NCBI RefSeq assembly: GCF_019355555.1
Contig: NZ_CP072142.1
Span: 310,001 to 374,000 of the forward strand
Direction of reading: 5' to 3'
DNA from: Rhizobium sp. L51/94
GTDB taxonomy: Bacteria; Pseudomonadota; Alphaproteobacteria; Rhizobiales; Rhizobiaceae
Length of the DNA: 64,000 bases
The translations under genes were made by a program, and so were the position numbers. A model generated the notes under the pieces. The model saw only the letters and a list, made by a program, of their open reading frames with translations. It had not been told where the DNA came from and did not search any database. This document shows, piece after piece, positions 17,524 through 25,508 of the stretch (its first letter is position 1; each line of letters starts with the position of its first letter).

Positions 17524-18393
17524 TCAGCCGGCCTCCATCGTTGTGCCGAAACGGATACCCTTTTCCTTTAGCCAGCGGCGGTAGGCGACGGAGGAGCTGT
17601 CTGCGCGGGTCGGGATTTCCTGGCGCGGTTCCAGTGGCAACAGAAGCGGCCGCTGGTTCTCGACGACGATGCGGTCCTGCAGGAAAATGATCTGCTCGAA
17701 GTGTAGCAGCGAGGTATGCGTCGAGGCGTTGTCGACCAGATACATGACGGGCTGTGCCCGACAGAGACCCTCTTCTATCGGCTGGATGAACAGCGCAATG
17801 GCGTCGAGCCGATCCGGCGCTGTCGGGCAGACGCGATAGAGCATGACGCAGAAAGGCGTGGGCACGCGGTAGGTCAGTTGTACGAAGGCGCCTTCGCTCT
17901 CGGTGGCAGCAATGCGCGGCTGGAAGAAGGTACAGTTGGTCGCCCAGACCTCGTCGACATCGCGGCGGACCTCACTCAGATAGCCCGGCACTTCGGTGTG
18001 CGGCTCCGAGCCGAGGATGTCCGTGTGAACGAACGGGAAATGTGCCATGTCGAGGAAATTTTCGACGACGCGAAGGCCTGATGCCCGCATCCTCACCCAG
18101 CCGCAGGGTACAAACCGGCGATCGGTCTCCGAGGCTTGCGAGATGTTGAAGATGTCCCTGTTCGGATGGCCGAGCGTCGTCCAGACGCAACCGTATTTCT
18201 CCTGCGCAGGCAAGGGTGCGCCAGACGCCACGCCGGAATGCACTTCGCAAATGACAATCCGCCCGCCTTGCTGGCGCACGATCTCGATGTCCTGTCCGAG
18301 CAACCGTGTCCGCACGGGCACTCCGGTGACGTCCGCTGCGGTCTCGACAGCGTACCATTCGTCCAGTGCAGCTCTGTCGGATGTCTTTGCCAT
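17524..18393 (-). CDS. Rieske-less oxygenase catalytic subunit (VanA/NdmC-like), paralog 1
   Basis: A 289-residue protein that aligns with the ends and catalytic domain of VanA-type Rieske oxygenase alpha subunits. The mononuclear iron motif is intact (ENFLDMAHFPFVH, residues 111-123; His118 and His123). The N-terminal half keeps the flanking strands (DEWYAVE, LLGQDIEIVR, YGCVWTTLG), but the roughly 50-residue loop region with C-x-H and C-x-x-H is cleanly absent, so it cannot bind its own Rieske cluster. Electrons would have to come from another protein, most simply the Rieske protein at 24208-24870. NdmC of caffeine N-demethylation has the same build. It lies between an amidohydrolase and a molybdenum hydroxylase. 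Confidence 0.85.
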   Translation of the reverse strand: MAKTSDRAALDEWYAVETAADVTGVPVRTRLLGQDIEIVRQQGGRIVICEVHSGVASGAPLPAQEKYGCVWTTLGHPNRDIFNISQASETDRRFVPCGWVRMRASGLRVVENFLDMAHFPFVHTDILGSEPHTEVPGYLSEVRRDVDEVWATNCTFFQPRIAATESEGAFVQLTYRVPTPFCVMLYRVCPTAPDRLDAIALFIQPIEEGLCRAQPVMYLVDNASTHTSLLHFEQIIFLQDRIVVENQRPLLLPLEPRQEIPTRADSSSVAYRRWLKEKGIRFGTTMEAG

Positions 18394-18401
18394 GGAGGCT
18401 C

Positions 18402-19784
18402 CTATTCAGCCTTCGTCCACTGCGCCGTGCCGCCGGCGTTCTCTGCCAGCCATGCCGCACGGCGAGCAAAATGCGGCGGTGCGATGCGGTGGATCTCGGC
18501 GATGATTGCCTTCATGTCGCCGGTCTTCAGCATGCCGTCCTCGACTAGGATCTTCCCGTCGACCATCGTCATGCTGACATCGCCGCCGCGAACGGCGTGG
18601 ACGAGGTTGTGCTGGAGGTTGAAATAGGGGCCCTCGCCGAAAACCGGCGTCATGCGCGGCGTATCGGTGCGCACGGCGATCAGATCCGCCCGCTTGCCCG
18701 CTTCCAGCGAGCCGATCTCGTGATCGAGCCCGATGGCGCTTGCACCTGATATCGTCGCCATGCGCAGGACGTCCCAGCTATCCATCGCGGCCGCATCGAG
18801 ATCCTTCAGCTTGCCGAGCAGGGAGGCGACCTTCATTTCCTCGAACATGTCGAAGTTGTTGTTTTCCTTCTCGCCATCCGTGCCGATCCCCACCGGTACA
18901 CCGGCTGCCAGCATCTCGCCAACGAGGGCGATGCCGCTTGCAAGCTTCATGTTGCTCACCGGGTTATGGGCGATGGAGACATTGTACCTCGAGATGAGCT
19001 CGATCTCTGCCGAATCGAGCCAGACCCCGTGGGCGATCATGGTGCGCGGTGCTTCGAAGAAACCGAGCTCTTCGAGCGCAAACATCGGCCGCTTGCCATA
19101 GCGCTTGCCGAACTCCGCCAGCTCGATCTCTGCTTCGCTGCAATGGGTGTGAAAGCCGGTGTCATATTTTTTGGCAAGGGCGATGGCGCGTTGCTGGCCT
19201 GCCTCGTCGGCATAAAAGAGGTGTTCGAGGCCGACCCAGACGTTGATGCGGCCATCCGCCTTGCGATGCCAGGTCTCGATCATCGCCTCGTTCATGTCGA
19301 GCGTGTCGAAATAATTATATTCCGGGTGCTCGCCAACATAGGGCACGGCCACCAGCCGGTTGCCGATGGCGGCCGCAGCCTTTGCGCTGCCGTCCATGTA
19401 TCGCCACATGTCGACGACAGTCGTCGTGCCGCCGAGGACAGATTCCGCGTAACAGAGCCAAGACGCCGCCTCCGCCTCGTGCGGCTGCAGCATGCGGTGC
19501 ATCGGGTTGATATGCAGGGTCAGCCAGTCCCAGACGGGCAGGTGCTCCGCTGTGCCGCGCAGGAAACCGGAATGGGCGTGGGCATTGATGAGCCCGGGCA
19601 TCAGGACGGAATTCTCGATCTTTCTGACGGACACCTCCGGATGTTCGGCCACGAGTTCGGCAAGCGGCGCCACCGCCTCGATGCGTCCGCCGTCGATCAG
19701 CACGGCACCACCCGTCACGACGCGATTTGCCGGATCCATGGTCAGGAGATGGTCGCCGGCGATGATCTGTCTTGCACTTGCCAT
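18402..19784 (-). CDS. TrzA/AtzA-type metal-dependent amidohydrolase (probable aminoheterocycle deaminase)
   Basis: A 460-residue amidohydrolase with metal motifs HAHSGFLRG, HTHCSE, AHGVWLD and GTDGEKENNNFDMFEEMK. The last is characteristic of the group holding S-adenosylhomocysteine/5'-methylthioadenosine deaminase and the triazine chlorohydrolases TrzN and AtzA. The likely reaction is removal of an amino group from a purine, pterin or triazine-like ring. It lies 8 bases upstream of the Rieske-less oxygenase gene, in the same operon, which points to sequential action on one substrate. The exact ring cannot be deduced. Confidence 0.85.
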   Translation of the reverse strand: MASARQIIAGDHLLTMDPANRVVTGGAVLIDGGRIEAVAPLAELVAEHPEVSVRKIENSVLMPGLINAHAHSGFLRGTAEHLPVWDWLTLHINPMHRMLQPHEAEAASWLCYAESVLGGTTTVVDMWRYMDGSAKAAAAIGNRLVAVPYVGEHPEYNYFDTLDMNEAMIETWHRKADGRINVWVGLEHLFYADEAGQQRAIALAKKYDTGFHTHCSEAEIELAEFGKRYGKRPMFALEELGFFEAPRTMIAHGVWLDSAEIELISRYNVSIAHNPVSNMKLASGIALVGEMLAAGVPVGIGTDGEKENNNFDMFEEMKVASLLGKLKDLDAAAMDSWDVLRMATISGASAIGLDHEIGSLEAGKRADLIAVRTDTPRMTPVFGEGPYFNLQHNLVHAVRGGDVSMTMVDGKILVEDGMLKTGDMKAIIAEIHRIAPPHFARRAAWLAENAGGTAQWTKAE

Positions 19785-19824
19785 GATGGTTCCAATTTCG
19801 TTTATCCGGTCCCGCGCCGAGGGC

Positions 19825-21393
19825 TCAGGTCCCGGTTGCGGTGAGCAGGAAGTCGGCCGCCCGCTCGCCGATCATCGTTACCGGCGCGTGGGTATTGCAT
19901 GTCGGAATGATGGGGATCACGGAGGCGTCGGCAATCGTCAGCCCGGCGACGCCCATGACCCTCAGCCTGCTGTCGACCACAGCCATTTCCCCGCTGCCCA
20001 TCGCGCAGGTTCCGCAGACATGGAAAAAGGTCGAGCAGGCGTTGCGGATGTAGGCGATGATGTCCTTTCGGCCGAGCATCGCCGGCGGGGCTGCGTATCC
20101 GCCGAACCAGTCCGCATAGGCGGGCGTTGCCGCGAGCGCCATTATCATTTCCACCGAGGTGACGAGGGCGTCGAGATCGCTCGGTTCAGCAAGGTAATTG
20201 GGCTGGATTTCCAGCGCGCCGCCCGGCTCCGGGCTCAGCAGCCTCAAATAGCCGACGCTCTTCGAGCGCATCAGCCCGCAGCCGATCGAAAAGACGTCAC
20301 TGGGAAGATCATAGAGTTCACGAATGCGCGGCTCGGCGCTGTTGCCCTGGACGGGAAAGGCATGCAGGTCGGCTTGCGGCAGATGAGTGCTCGACTTCCA
20401 GTTCATCATCGTGCCGCCGCCATTGCCGATCGTCGGCCCAAGCGGCTGCCTGGCGCGAAAGACGCAGGCCTGCACCAGCGGATGATCCTGGAGATTGCGG
20501 CCGACGCCTGCAAGTGCGGCACGGACGTCTATCCCAAGCCGCCTCAACTCGGCGGGATCGCCGATGCCGGACATCATCAGCAGGCGCGGCGTGTCGATCG
20601 CTCCAAGGGCGAGAACGATGCCGGTCGTTGCTTCGGTCTCGTGCGGACGGCCGTCGACCAGATGGGTAACGGAAACGCACCGGCCGTTTGCGATCCCGAG
20701 GCGGATCGCGAACGAATTTGTCGCCACCGTCAGCCGCTCGTTGTCGAGCACCGGCTCGAGATAGCCTTTCGCCGAACTCCAACGCTTGCCACCGGATATG
20801 TTGAAATTGGAAACGGCAGCACCCTCGTTGTCGGGGCCGTTGGGATCGTCGATGACGGGAATGCCGAGCGCCCGGGCGCCGTCGAGCATCGCCGCGGCTG
20901 TCGGGTGCAGTGTCGCACATCGCTCGATGCGCAACGGGCCGCCTGCACCGCGCAGGTCCGATGCGCCGTCCTGCCAGTCTTCCGAGCGCTTGAAGAACGG
21001 GAGCACATCCTTGAAAGACCAGCCCTTTGCGCCGGCAGTTTCCCAGGCATCGTAGTCCATCGGATGGCCGCGATACCACATCATCGCATTGATGCTGCTG
21101 GAGCCGCCGAGCACCTTGCCGCGCGGAATGCCGATGACGCGATTGTTGACGGCAGGCGTCGGCGCATAGTCGTAGCCCCAGTCGTAGCGGCTGCGGCCGA
21201 GCGGCACCCAGGCCGCCGGGTCTTCGATTTCGGGAATGCCGAAGCCCGAGCTTCCGGCTTCGATCAAGAGCACGCTCGCGTCGCTGCCGTCGATCAGACG
21301 CCGTGCCACCGCGCAGCCGCCCGACCCCGATCCGACGACGATATAGTCGTAGGCCCTGGAAAGCGGCTTCTGGGGAATGGCGACGGCGGACAT
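19825..21393 (-). CDS. GMC-family FAD-dependent oxidoreductase
   Basis: A 522-residue flavoprotein of the glucose-methanol-choline family. It has an N-terminal FAD motif (YIVVGSGSGGCAVARRL), GKVLGGSSSINAM, GAIDTPRLLMMSGIGDP and the C-terminal catalytic region (HVCGTCAMG and NTHAPVTMIGERAAD). Such enzymes oxidise alcohols to aldehydes. In this operon it could supply the aldehyde for the dehydrogenase at 12349. The ATG at 21393 is chosen because the FAD motif follows shortly; the longer open frame upstream belongs to the neighbouring gene's antisense-free overlap. Confidence 0.85.
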   Translation of the reverse strand: MSAVAIPQKPLSRAYDYIVVGSGSGGCAVARRLIDGSDASVLLIEAGSSGFGIPEIEDPAAWVPLGRSRYDWGYDYAPTPAVNNRVIGIPRGKVLGGSSSINAMMWYRGHPMDYDAWETAGAKGWSFKDVLPFFKRSEDWQDGASDLRGAGGPLRIERCATLHPTAAAMLDGARALGIPVIDDPNGPDNEGAAVSNFNISGGKRWSSAKGYLEPVLDNERLTVATNSFAIRLGIANGRCVSVTHLVDGRPHETEATTGIVLALGAIDTPRLLMMSGIGDPAELRRLGIDVRAALAGVGRNLQDHPLVQACVFRARQPLGPTIGNGGGTMMNWKSSTHLPQADLHAFPVQGNSAEPRIRELYDLPSDVFSIGCGLMRSKSVGYLRLLSPEPGGALEIQPNYLAEPSDLDALVTSVEMIMALAATPAYADWFGGYAAPPAMLGRKDIIAYIRNACSTFFHVCGTCAMGSGEMAVVDSRLRVMGVAGLTIADASVIPIIPTCNTHAPVTMIGERAADFLLTATGT

Positions 21394-21410
21394 CGAACGA
21401 TAGTTCCTGT

Positions 21411-22019
21411 TCAGTTGTGCTCGCTGGGGCCCATGATGACGATGCCTTCGCTCGCCTCGACATGGCGGACGAAGATGTATTTGTCTTCCCGGCCATCGCT
21501 GTGCTTGCGTTTGATGTCCGGCTGCACCGTGCCGGCAACCTTGGCGACGATGACATAGGGGACGTCGGCTGCAAGCCCTGCGGCGCAATGGGCGTCGAAC
21601 TCTTCCACGTTGCGTGCCGTGAAGGCATTTTCGATGCCGCAGCCGCGCGCGATGGCAGCGATATCGACACGTCCGAAGGCCGTATGCGTCGGCGGGCCGC
21701 CGATCGACTGGTAGATCTCGTTGTCCCAGACGACGACAAGGAGGTTCTTCGGTTGCTCGTTGCCGAGCGTCGCGAGAATGCCGAGGTTGAACATCATGCC
21801 GCCGTCCGTATCCAGCGAGACGATGCGCCTGTGTGGCAGGCCGGCGGCAAGTCCGAAGGCCTGGGGGGTGACGCAGCCGAGTTGCTGCTGGAAAAGGCTC
21901 GCTTCCCGCATATGCGGCGCCGCGTTGTACCATTCGTCGACGCTGCCACCGAGGGAGAGGATGACGAGCTCATCCTTCAGCCGGGCCGAAAGGGCTTTCA
22001 TGCAATCGAAGCGTTTCAT
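21411..22019 (-). CDS. ThDP-dependent decarboxylase, beta (cofactor-binding) subunit
   Basis: A 202-residue protein with the thiamine diphosphate and Mg2+ motif (DTDGGMMFNLG, then VVVWDNEIYQSIGG). It resembles the beta half of sulfopyruvate or phosphonopyruvate decarboxylases. It starts at 22019 and overlaps the alpha gene by 4 bases. Together the two would decarboxylate a 2-oxo acid to an aldehyde. Which acid is unknown; no other sulfonate or phosphonate gene is nearby. Confidence 0.82.
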   Translation of the reverse strand: MKRFDCMKALSARLKDELVILSLGGSVDEWYNAAPHMREASLFQQQLGCVTPQAFGLAAGLPHRRIVSLDTDGGMMFNLGILATLGNEQPKNLLVVVWDNEIYQSIGGPPTHTAFGRVDIAAIARGCGIENAFTARNVEEFDAHCAAGLAADVPYVIVAKVAGTVQPDIKRKHSDGREDKYIFVRHVEASEGIVIMGPSEHN

Positions 22020-22516
22020 CGGACGATCTCCCCGCCAAGCGCGATTGCCGAATGGTAATAGGCCGCATAGGACCACTTGAAGGCGTCGGTGATGGCCCGC
22101 TCGATCGCCTCTTCCTCGCGCACGATCCGGTACGGAATGCGCAGCGCGTCGAGCACCGGCTCCATGGTTATGCCATGGGGGATCGCCCACCAGTTGTTCT
22201 CGCCGAGCTCGCCGCGATAGCTCATCAGCATGACGACCGGGATGCCGGCACCAAGGCCCATGCGCGCCAGGGGTTCGACAGACGCCCTGAGCCCGGAATT
22301 TTCCATCACCAATGCTGCCCGTTTGCCGGACAAAAAAACCCCGCCACAGATCGCGGCGCCCTCTCCCTCGTTCGTGACGCGGATCGTGCGGATATCGGGA
22401 TCGGCATCAAGCGCCGGGTAGAGCTCCTTGAACAGCGAGTCCGGCAGGTAGCAAACGACGCTCACGCCGGCCTTTTTCAGGCCACGGATGACAGCGTCAA
22501 CAGCAGATTTTTTCAT
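22016..22516 (-). CDS. ThDP-dependent decarboxylase, alpha subunit
   Basis: A 166-residue protein matching the N-terminal (pyrimidine-binding) half of ThDP decarboxylases: CYLPDSLFKEL, the activating Glu in TNEGEGAAICGGV, and MENSGLRASVEPLARM. It resembles the sulfopyruvate decarboxylase alpha chain. The start at 22516 has GAGAGGA upstream; an in-frame ATG at 22591 lacks homology. It follows the LysR gene after about 96 bases, the widest gap inside the operon, where an internal promoter could sit. Confidence 0.82.
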   Translation of the reverse strand: MKKSAVDAVIRGLKKAGVSVVCYLPDSLFKELYPALDADPDIRTIRVTNEGEGAAICGGVFLSGKRAALVMENSGLRASVEPLARMGLGAGIPVVMLMSYRGELGENNWWAIPHGITMEPVLDALRIPYRIVREEEAIERAITDAFKWSYAAYYHSAIALGGEIVR

Positions 22517-22612
22517 CGGGCATCCTCTCTTCCCGGTCAGGGTGACAAATGCCGGATGTTCCGAATAGGGTCTTGTTTTCGATCCATGCAATGCGCCAAA
22601 AGCAACATGTCA

Positions 22613-23542
22613 TCATGTTCGATCTTCCGATCCATCAAGCGACTGCGCCAGAAGCCTGCCCATCGCCGAGGCGGCGTCCGACATTTCCTTCTCCGAGCGC
22701 GAGAGAAGCATCAGCTTGCGCGGATTGACCTTGGCGTCGTGCAAGGGGACGAACGTCAGCGTCCCATCGGCAATCTCCTGTTCGATGCCGACACGGGTCT
22801 GCAGCACCGTGCCGAGGTCGCGCTTGGCAAGATCGATCATGAGCCCGATGGAGTTGGTGCGCGCGCGGGGCGTGAGGTCGACGAAAGATCGGCTGAAAGC
22901 ATCCTCGACCCAGGCGCCGAGCGTCAGGCTGGCGTCAGACAGGATGACCCGTTCGCCGGCAAGGTCGAACAGCTTCAGTTCCTTCTTCTGCGCATGACGG
23001 CTATCCGGGAGCGCCAGTACGCCGAGCGGCAACAGCACAGTCGAAATGCGCCGCACATTGCGCGCCACTTTGACGTCGAACACGACAGCAAGATCGCATT
23101 CGCCAGCGGCCACGGCATCGGCGGCCTGCTGCGATCCCATCACCCTGACATCGACGGAGATCTCCGGGTGCCGCTTCCAGAATTCCTGCAGGGCGTCCGG
23201 CATCAATCCCCGCGAGACGCTTTCGATGATGGCGACGGAGACGGTACCGCGATGCAGTCCGTTGAGATCGTTGATCTCGGTGCAGGCGCGCTTCAGTTCC
23301 GACAGGCTGAGACGGGCGTGATAGAGCATCAGTTCACCGGCGCTGGTGAGCTTCAGCCGCTGGCGGACACGCTCGAAGAGAGGCGTGCCGAGCTCTTCCT
23401 CGAGCTGCTTCAGGATACGGCTGATCGAGGACGGTGCGACGTTCAGGGCCTGGGCTGCCTGGCGAATGGAGCCAAGACGCGCCACGAGCTGAAAGTAGTG
23501 GAGACGGGTGGCCACAAGCCCGAGCCGAAACGGATCCATCAT
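22613..23542 (-). CDS. LysR-family transcriptional regulator
   Basis: A 309-residue regulator. The N-terminal winged helix-turn-helix (about residues 15-75, with GSIRQAAQALNVAPSSISR) is followed by a type 2 periplasmic-binding-like effector domain. It is embedded in the leftward catabolic operon and most likely controls this cluster in response to the substrate or an intermediate. ATG codons at 23542 and 23539 are both possible. Confidence 0.9.
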   Translation of the reverse strand: MMDPFRLGLVATRLHYFQLVARLGSIRQAAQALNVAPSSISRILKQLEEELGTPLFERVRQRLKLTSAGELMLYHARLSLSELKRACTEINDLNGLHRGTVSVAIIESVSRGLMPDALQEFWKRHPEISVDVRVMGSQQAADAVAAGECDLAVVFDVKVARNVRRISTVLLPLGVLALPDSRHAQKKELKLFDLAGERVILSDASLTLGAWVEDAFSRSFVDLTPRARTNSIGLMIDLAKRDLGTVLQTRVGIEQEIADGTLTFVPLHDAKVNPRKLMLLSRSEKEMSDAASAMGRLLAQSLDGSEDRT

Positions 23543-23575
23543 GCCAACATGCCCATAAGCCGCGCCTTTCCGCTC

Positions 23576-24208
23576 TCAGTGATAATCGGGAATGCCGGGC
23601 ATGGTCAGGAAGCCCTTGAGCGAGCGGAAATGCCGGATCCAGCGTCGCAGCGCCGGGAACTCCGCGTGATCGATGCCGAAATCGCGGCTGAGGGCGAAGG
23701 ATGGGAAAAGCATGAGGTCGCCAAGCGTCGGACCGCTGCCGCAAAACCACTCCAGCCCATCGAAATGGCGGATTGTCATGTGGTCGTCCATGATCCGGAA
23801 GGCTTTGCGGGCCGAGGCGCGAAGCGTTGTTTCGTCACCGGGCGTATCGAACAGCGCCTGCAGCCGGGCCGCCACCGCCGGGCCAAGGGCAGTGTCGCCA
23901 AAGCCGACCCATCGGACGACGTCGGCGAAGGCCTTCGGGTCGTGCGGCAGCCACTGTTGCGCCGCGTCGTGCGCCCGGGCAAGATAAAGAAGAACGGGCG
24001 CCATGCCGTAAACGACGAGATCGCCATCCTTGACGACGGGAAGCGTCCCGAGCGGATTGAGAGCCAGCATGGCCGGCTTCCCGTGCTCCTGCCCCGGAAA
24101 CATGTCGATGGCCACGGTCTGCCAATCCAGCCCGAGCATGGATAGCAAAAGGCGAGCGCGGTAGCTGTTTTCGTCGAGTTCGTAGCCGTAGAGGGTGATT
24201 TCCGGCAT
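23576..24208 (-). CDS. Glutathione S-transferase-like protein beside the Rieske protein
   Basis: A 210-residue protein with an N-terminal thioredoxin-like GST domain (YGYELDENSYRARLLLSMLGLDW, then NPLGTLPVVKDGDLVVYGM) and a C-terminal helical domain. It starts in a TGATG overlap with the Rieske gene stop, so the two are coupled. In the methylxanthine N7-demethylase complex of Pseudomonas putida, NdmE is a GST-like protein that holds NdmC and NdmD together. A structural role here is therefore attractive, but ordinary glutathione conjugation or cleavage is possible. Confidence 0.83.
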   Translation of the reverse strand: MPEITLYGYELDENSYRARLLLSMLGLDWQTVAIDMFPGQEHGKPAMLALNPLGTLPVVKDGDLVVYGMAPVLLYLARAHDAAQQWLPHDPKAFADVVRWVGFGDTALGPAVAARLQALFDTPGDETTLRASARKAFRIMDDHMTIRHFDGLEWFCGSGPTLGDLMLFPSFALSRDFGIDHAEFPALRRWIRHFRSLKGFLTMPGIPDYH

Positions 24209-24870
24209 CAGGCCATCTCCGCCGTTTGCTCGAGTTCGAACCGCATCTTTTCCATCAGGCGGGCGTGGTGCGCCTGCCTGCCGCTTGCCTGCGGGGAATG
24301 AGGGCCGAGAATGACACCGTGAATGGCGGTCTTGTCGGGGGAGACTTGCTGGACGGCCATGAGCAGCCGGTCGCCATCCGCCGCCAGCAGTCCGGTGTTG
24401 GCATCCAGATGTTTCATTCCTGCCTGATCGAGCGCCGCGAGCACATCGCTGATCGGACAATCGACATAGAGGCTGCGGACGGGCGCGAATTCTGCGGCAC
24501 CCACGGCATCTGGCAAAACGGCCTCGCTGGATGCCGTCGCCCAGATGATCCCGTAGTCCTCCCGCGCAAGATATGTCGGCACCTTGATCGTCGAAGGCAC
24601 GTCCAGCGCAGGATGGGCCGGGATGTAGCGGCACTGACCGGCAGCATCATACTGCCAGCCGTGGTAGAGGCAGGCAATATGGTCGCCGCGCACGAAGCCG
24701 AAGCTCATCCGCATGCCGCGATGCGGACAGCGATCCTCCCAGACATGGACGATGCCGCTGCTGTCGCGCCAGACGACGATCTCCTGCTCGTCGACGACGG
24801 CACCCGCCGAGGTTCCGGGCTCGATCGAGGACGAAAGCCCGACCGGCACCCACCCTGCTTCCAGTCTCAT
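24208..24870 (-). CDS. Free-standing Rieske [2Fe-2S] protein
   Basis: A 220-residue protein with a complete Rieske cluster motif: Cys48-Pro-His50 and Cys67-x-x-His70, 16 residues apart, as in oxygenase Rieske domains. The first 115 residues match the N-terminus of VanA-type alpha subunits, but the following 100 residues lack the NxxDxxHxxxxH iron site. It therefore looks like the half missing from the two Rieske-less proteins in this window. The start at 24870 is set by GAGGAG upstream. It is coupled to the GST-like gene (TGATG). No ferredoxin reductase was found in the window. Confidence 0.87.
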   Translation of the reverse strand: MRLEAGWVPVGLSSSIEPGTSAGAVVDEQEIVVWRDSSGIVHVWEDRCPHRGMRMSFGFVRGDHIACLYHGWQYDAAGQCRYIPAHPALDVPSTIKVPTYLAREDYGIIWATASSEAVLPDAVGAAEFAPVRSLYVDCPISDVLAALDQAGMKHLDANTGLLAADGDRLLMAVQQVSPDKTAIHGVILGPHSPQASGRQAHHARLMEKMRFELEQTAEMA

Positions 24871-24883
24871 GATCCGCTCCTCT

Positions 24884-25123
24884 TCATGCCGCAGCACGCC
24901 GCTCGATATCCAGGATGATACAATCGTAAGGGCCCAGGCTGCAGGCCATCTCGAACGCATCGACGAGATCGCCATGACCGCGCACCGAAAGGCTGGCAGC
25001 TGCACTGTCGCAGGCGCCGAAGTCGATTTGCAGATCCAGCTTGCGGGCGCGATGCGTGGCAAACTCCGTGAAGCTGTCGCAGATCATCTGACCGCGAAAG
25101 GTAAAGCTAGCCGCTTCGATCAT
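24884..25123 (-). CDS. Small protein with acylphosphatase-like pattern
   Basis: A 79-residue protein at the head of the leftward operon, 13 bases before the Rieske gene. The order of elements recalls the acylphosphatase fold: a strand and helix (FTFRGQMICDSFTEFATHRA), a strand (KLDLQIDF), a strand with SVRGHGDLVDAFEMACSLGP and a final strand (CIILDIE). The catalytic GxVQGVxFR loop of true acylphosphatases is not conserved, so enzyme activity is doubtful. It may be a small assembly partner or ligand-binding piece. GAGGTTGAG lies upstream of the ATG. Confidence 0.6.
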   Translation of the reverse strand: MIEAASFTFRGQMICDSFTEFATHRARKLDLQIDFGACDSAAASLSVRGHGDLVDAFEMACSLGPYDCIILDIERRAAA

Positions 25124-25508
25124 CGCTCAACCTCGCTCGGGCAAGTGCCGTTCTGCGGTCTCCCAGTAGCCTTGACCTGCATGAAAATGACCCGTTTTGC
25201 ATAAATTTTAATCGCGCCTTAGTTTTGTGCATCCTATCCGGTTTTTGCCGGAGAGTTCAAGCCAGTTTGGTGACGGAGTTGTTGCCTTTTGCGCCTGAGT
25301 GCCTTCGAAATATTGGCACTATTCCGAACAAATGCCGTCTGACACTGTGATTGCCGATAGCTTCTTGCAAGATTGAGATGGACGAAACCGCGCAGATCTA
25401 CGCCGCTCCAGAGCCGTTTTCGACCGGGAAATTGGTCCTCGTCATCTGGCACAGTTGTTGCGTCGCATAAATCAACGCTGGCCGAAGCCGGCTATAAAGG
25501 GGGATACC
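25124..25508. other. Divergent control region of the heterocycle locus
   Basis: The 385 bases hold no gene. They separate the leftward oxygenase operon from the rightward importer operon. A sigma-54 promoter lies near the right end. A small hairpin, TCCGG-TTTTTG-CCGGA, lies at about 25239-25254. Leftward, AAGGCACTCAGGCGCA (from about 25303 down) resembles a sigma-54 site but its GG-GC spacing is one base short. No clear LysR T-N11-A site was found. Confidence 0.5.
25447..25461 (+). promoter_or_regulatory. Sigma-54 (RpoN) promoter of the BMP importer operon
   Basis: TGGCACA-GTTG-TTGC matches the -24/-12 consensus TGGCACG-N4-TTGC, with GG and GC exactly 12 bases apart. Transcription would start near 25473, about 36 bases before the binding-protein ATG. 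This predicts control by an enhancer-binding protein such as NtrC and links the operon to nitrogen supply. Confidence 0.75.

Noticed and set aside
22052..24145. A 697-codon + strand open frame spanning the LysR and GST genes
   Set aside because: It runs antisense through three recognisable genes and contains no conserved motif.
25290..25310. Second sigma-54 promoter, leftward, for the oxygenase operon
   Set aside because: AGGCACTCAGGCGCA has GG and GC one base too close, which normally abolishes RpoN recognition.
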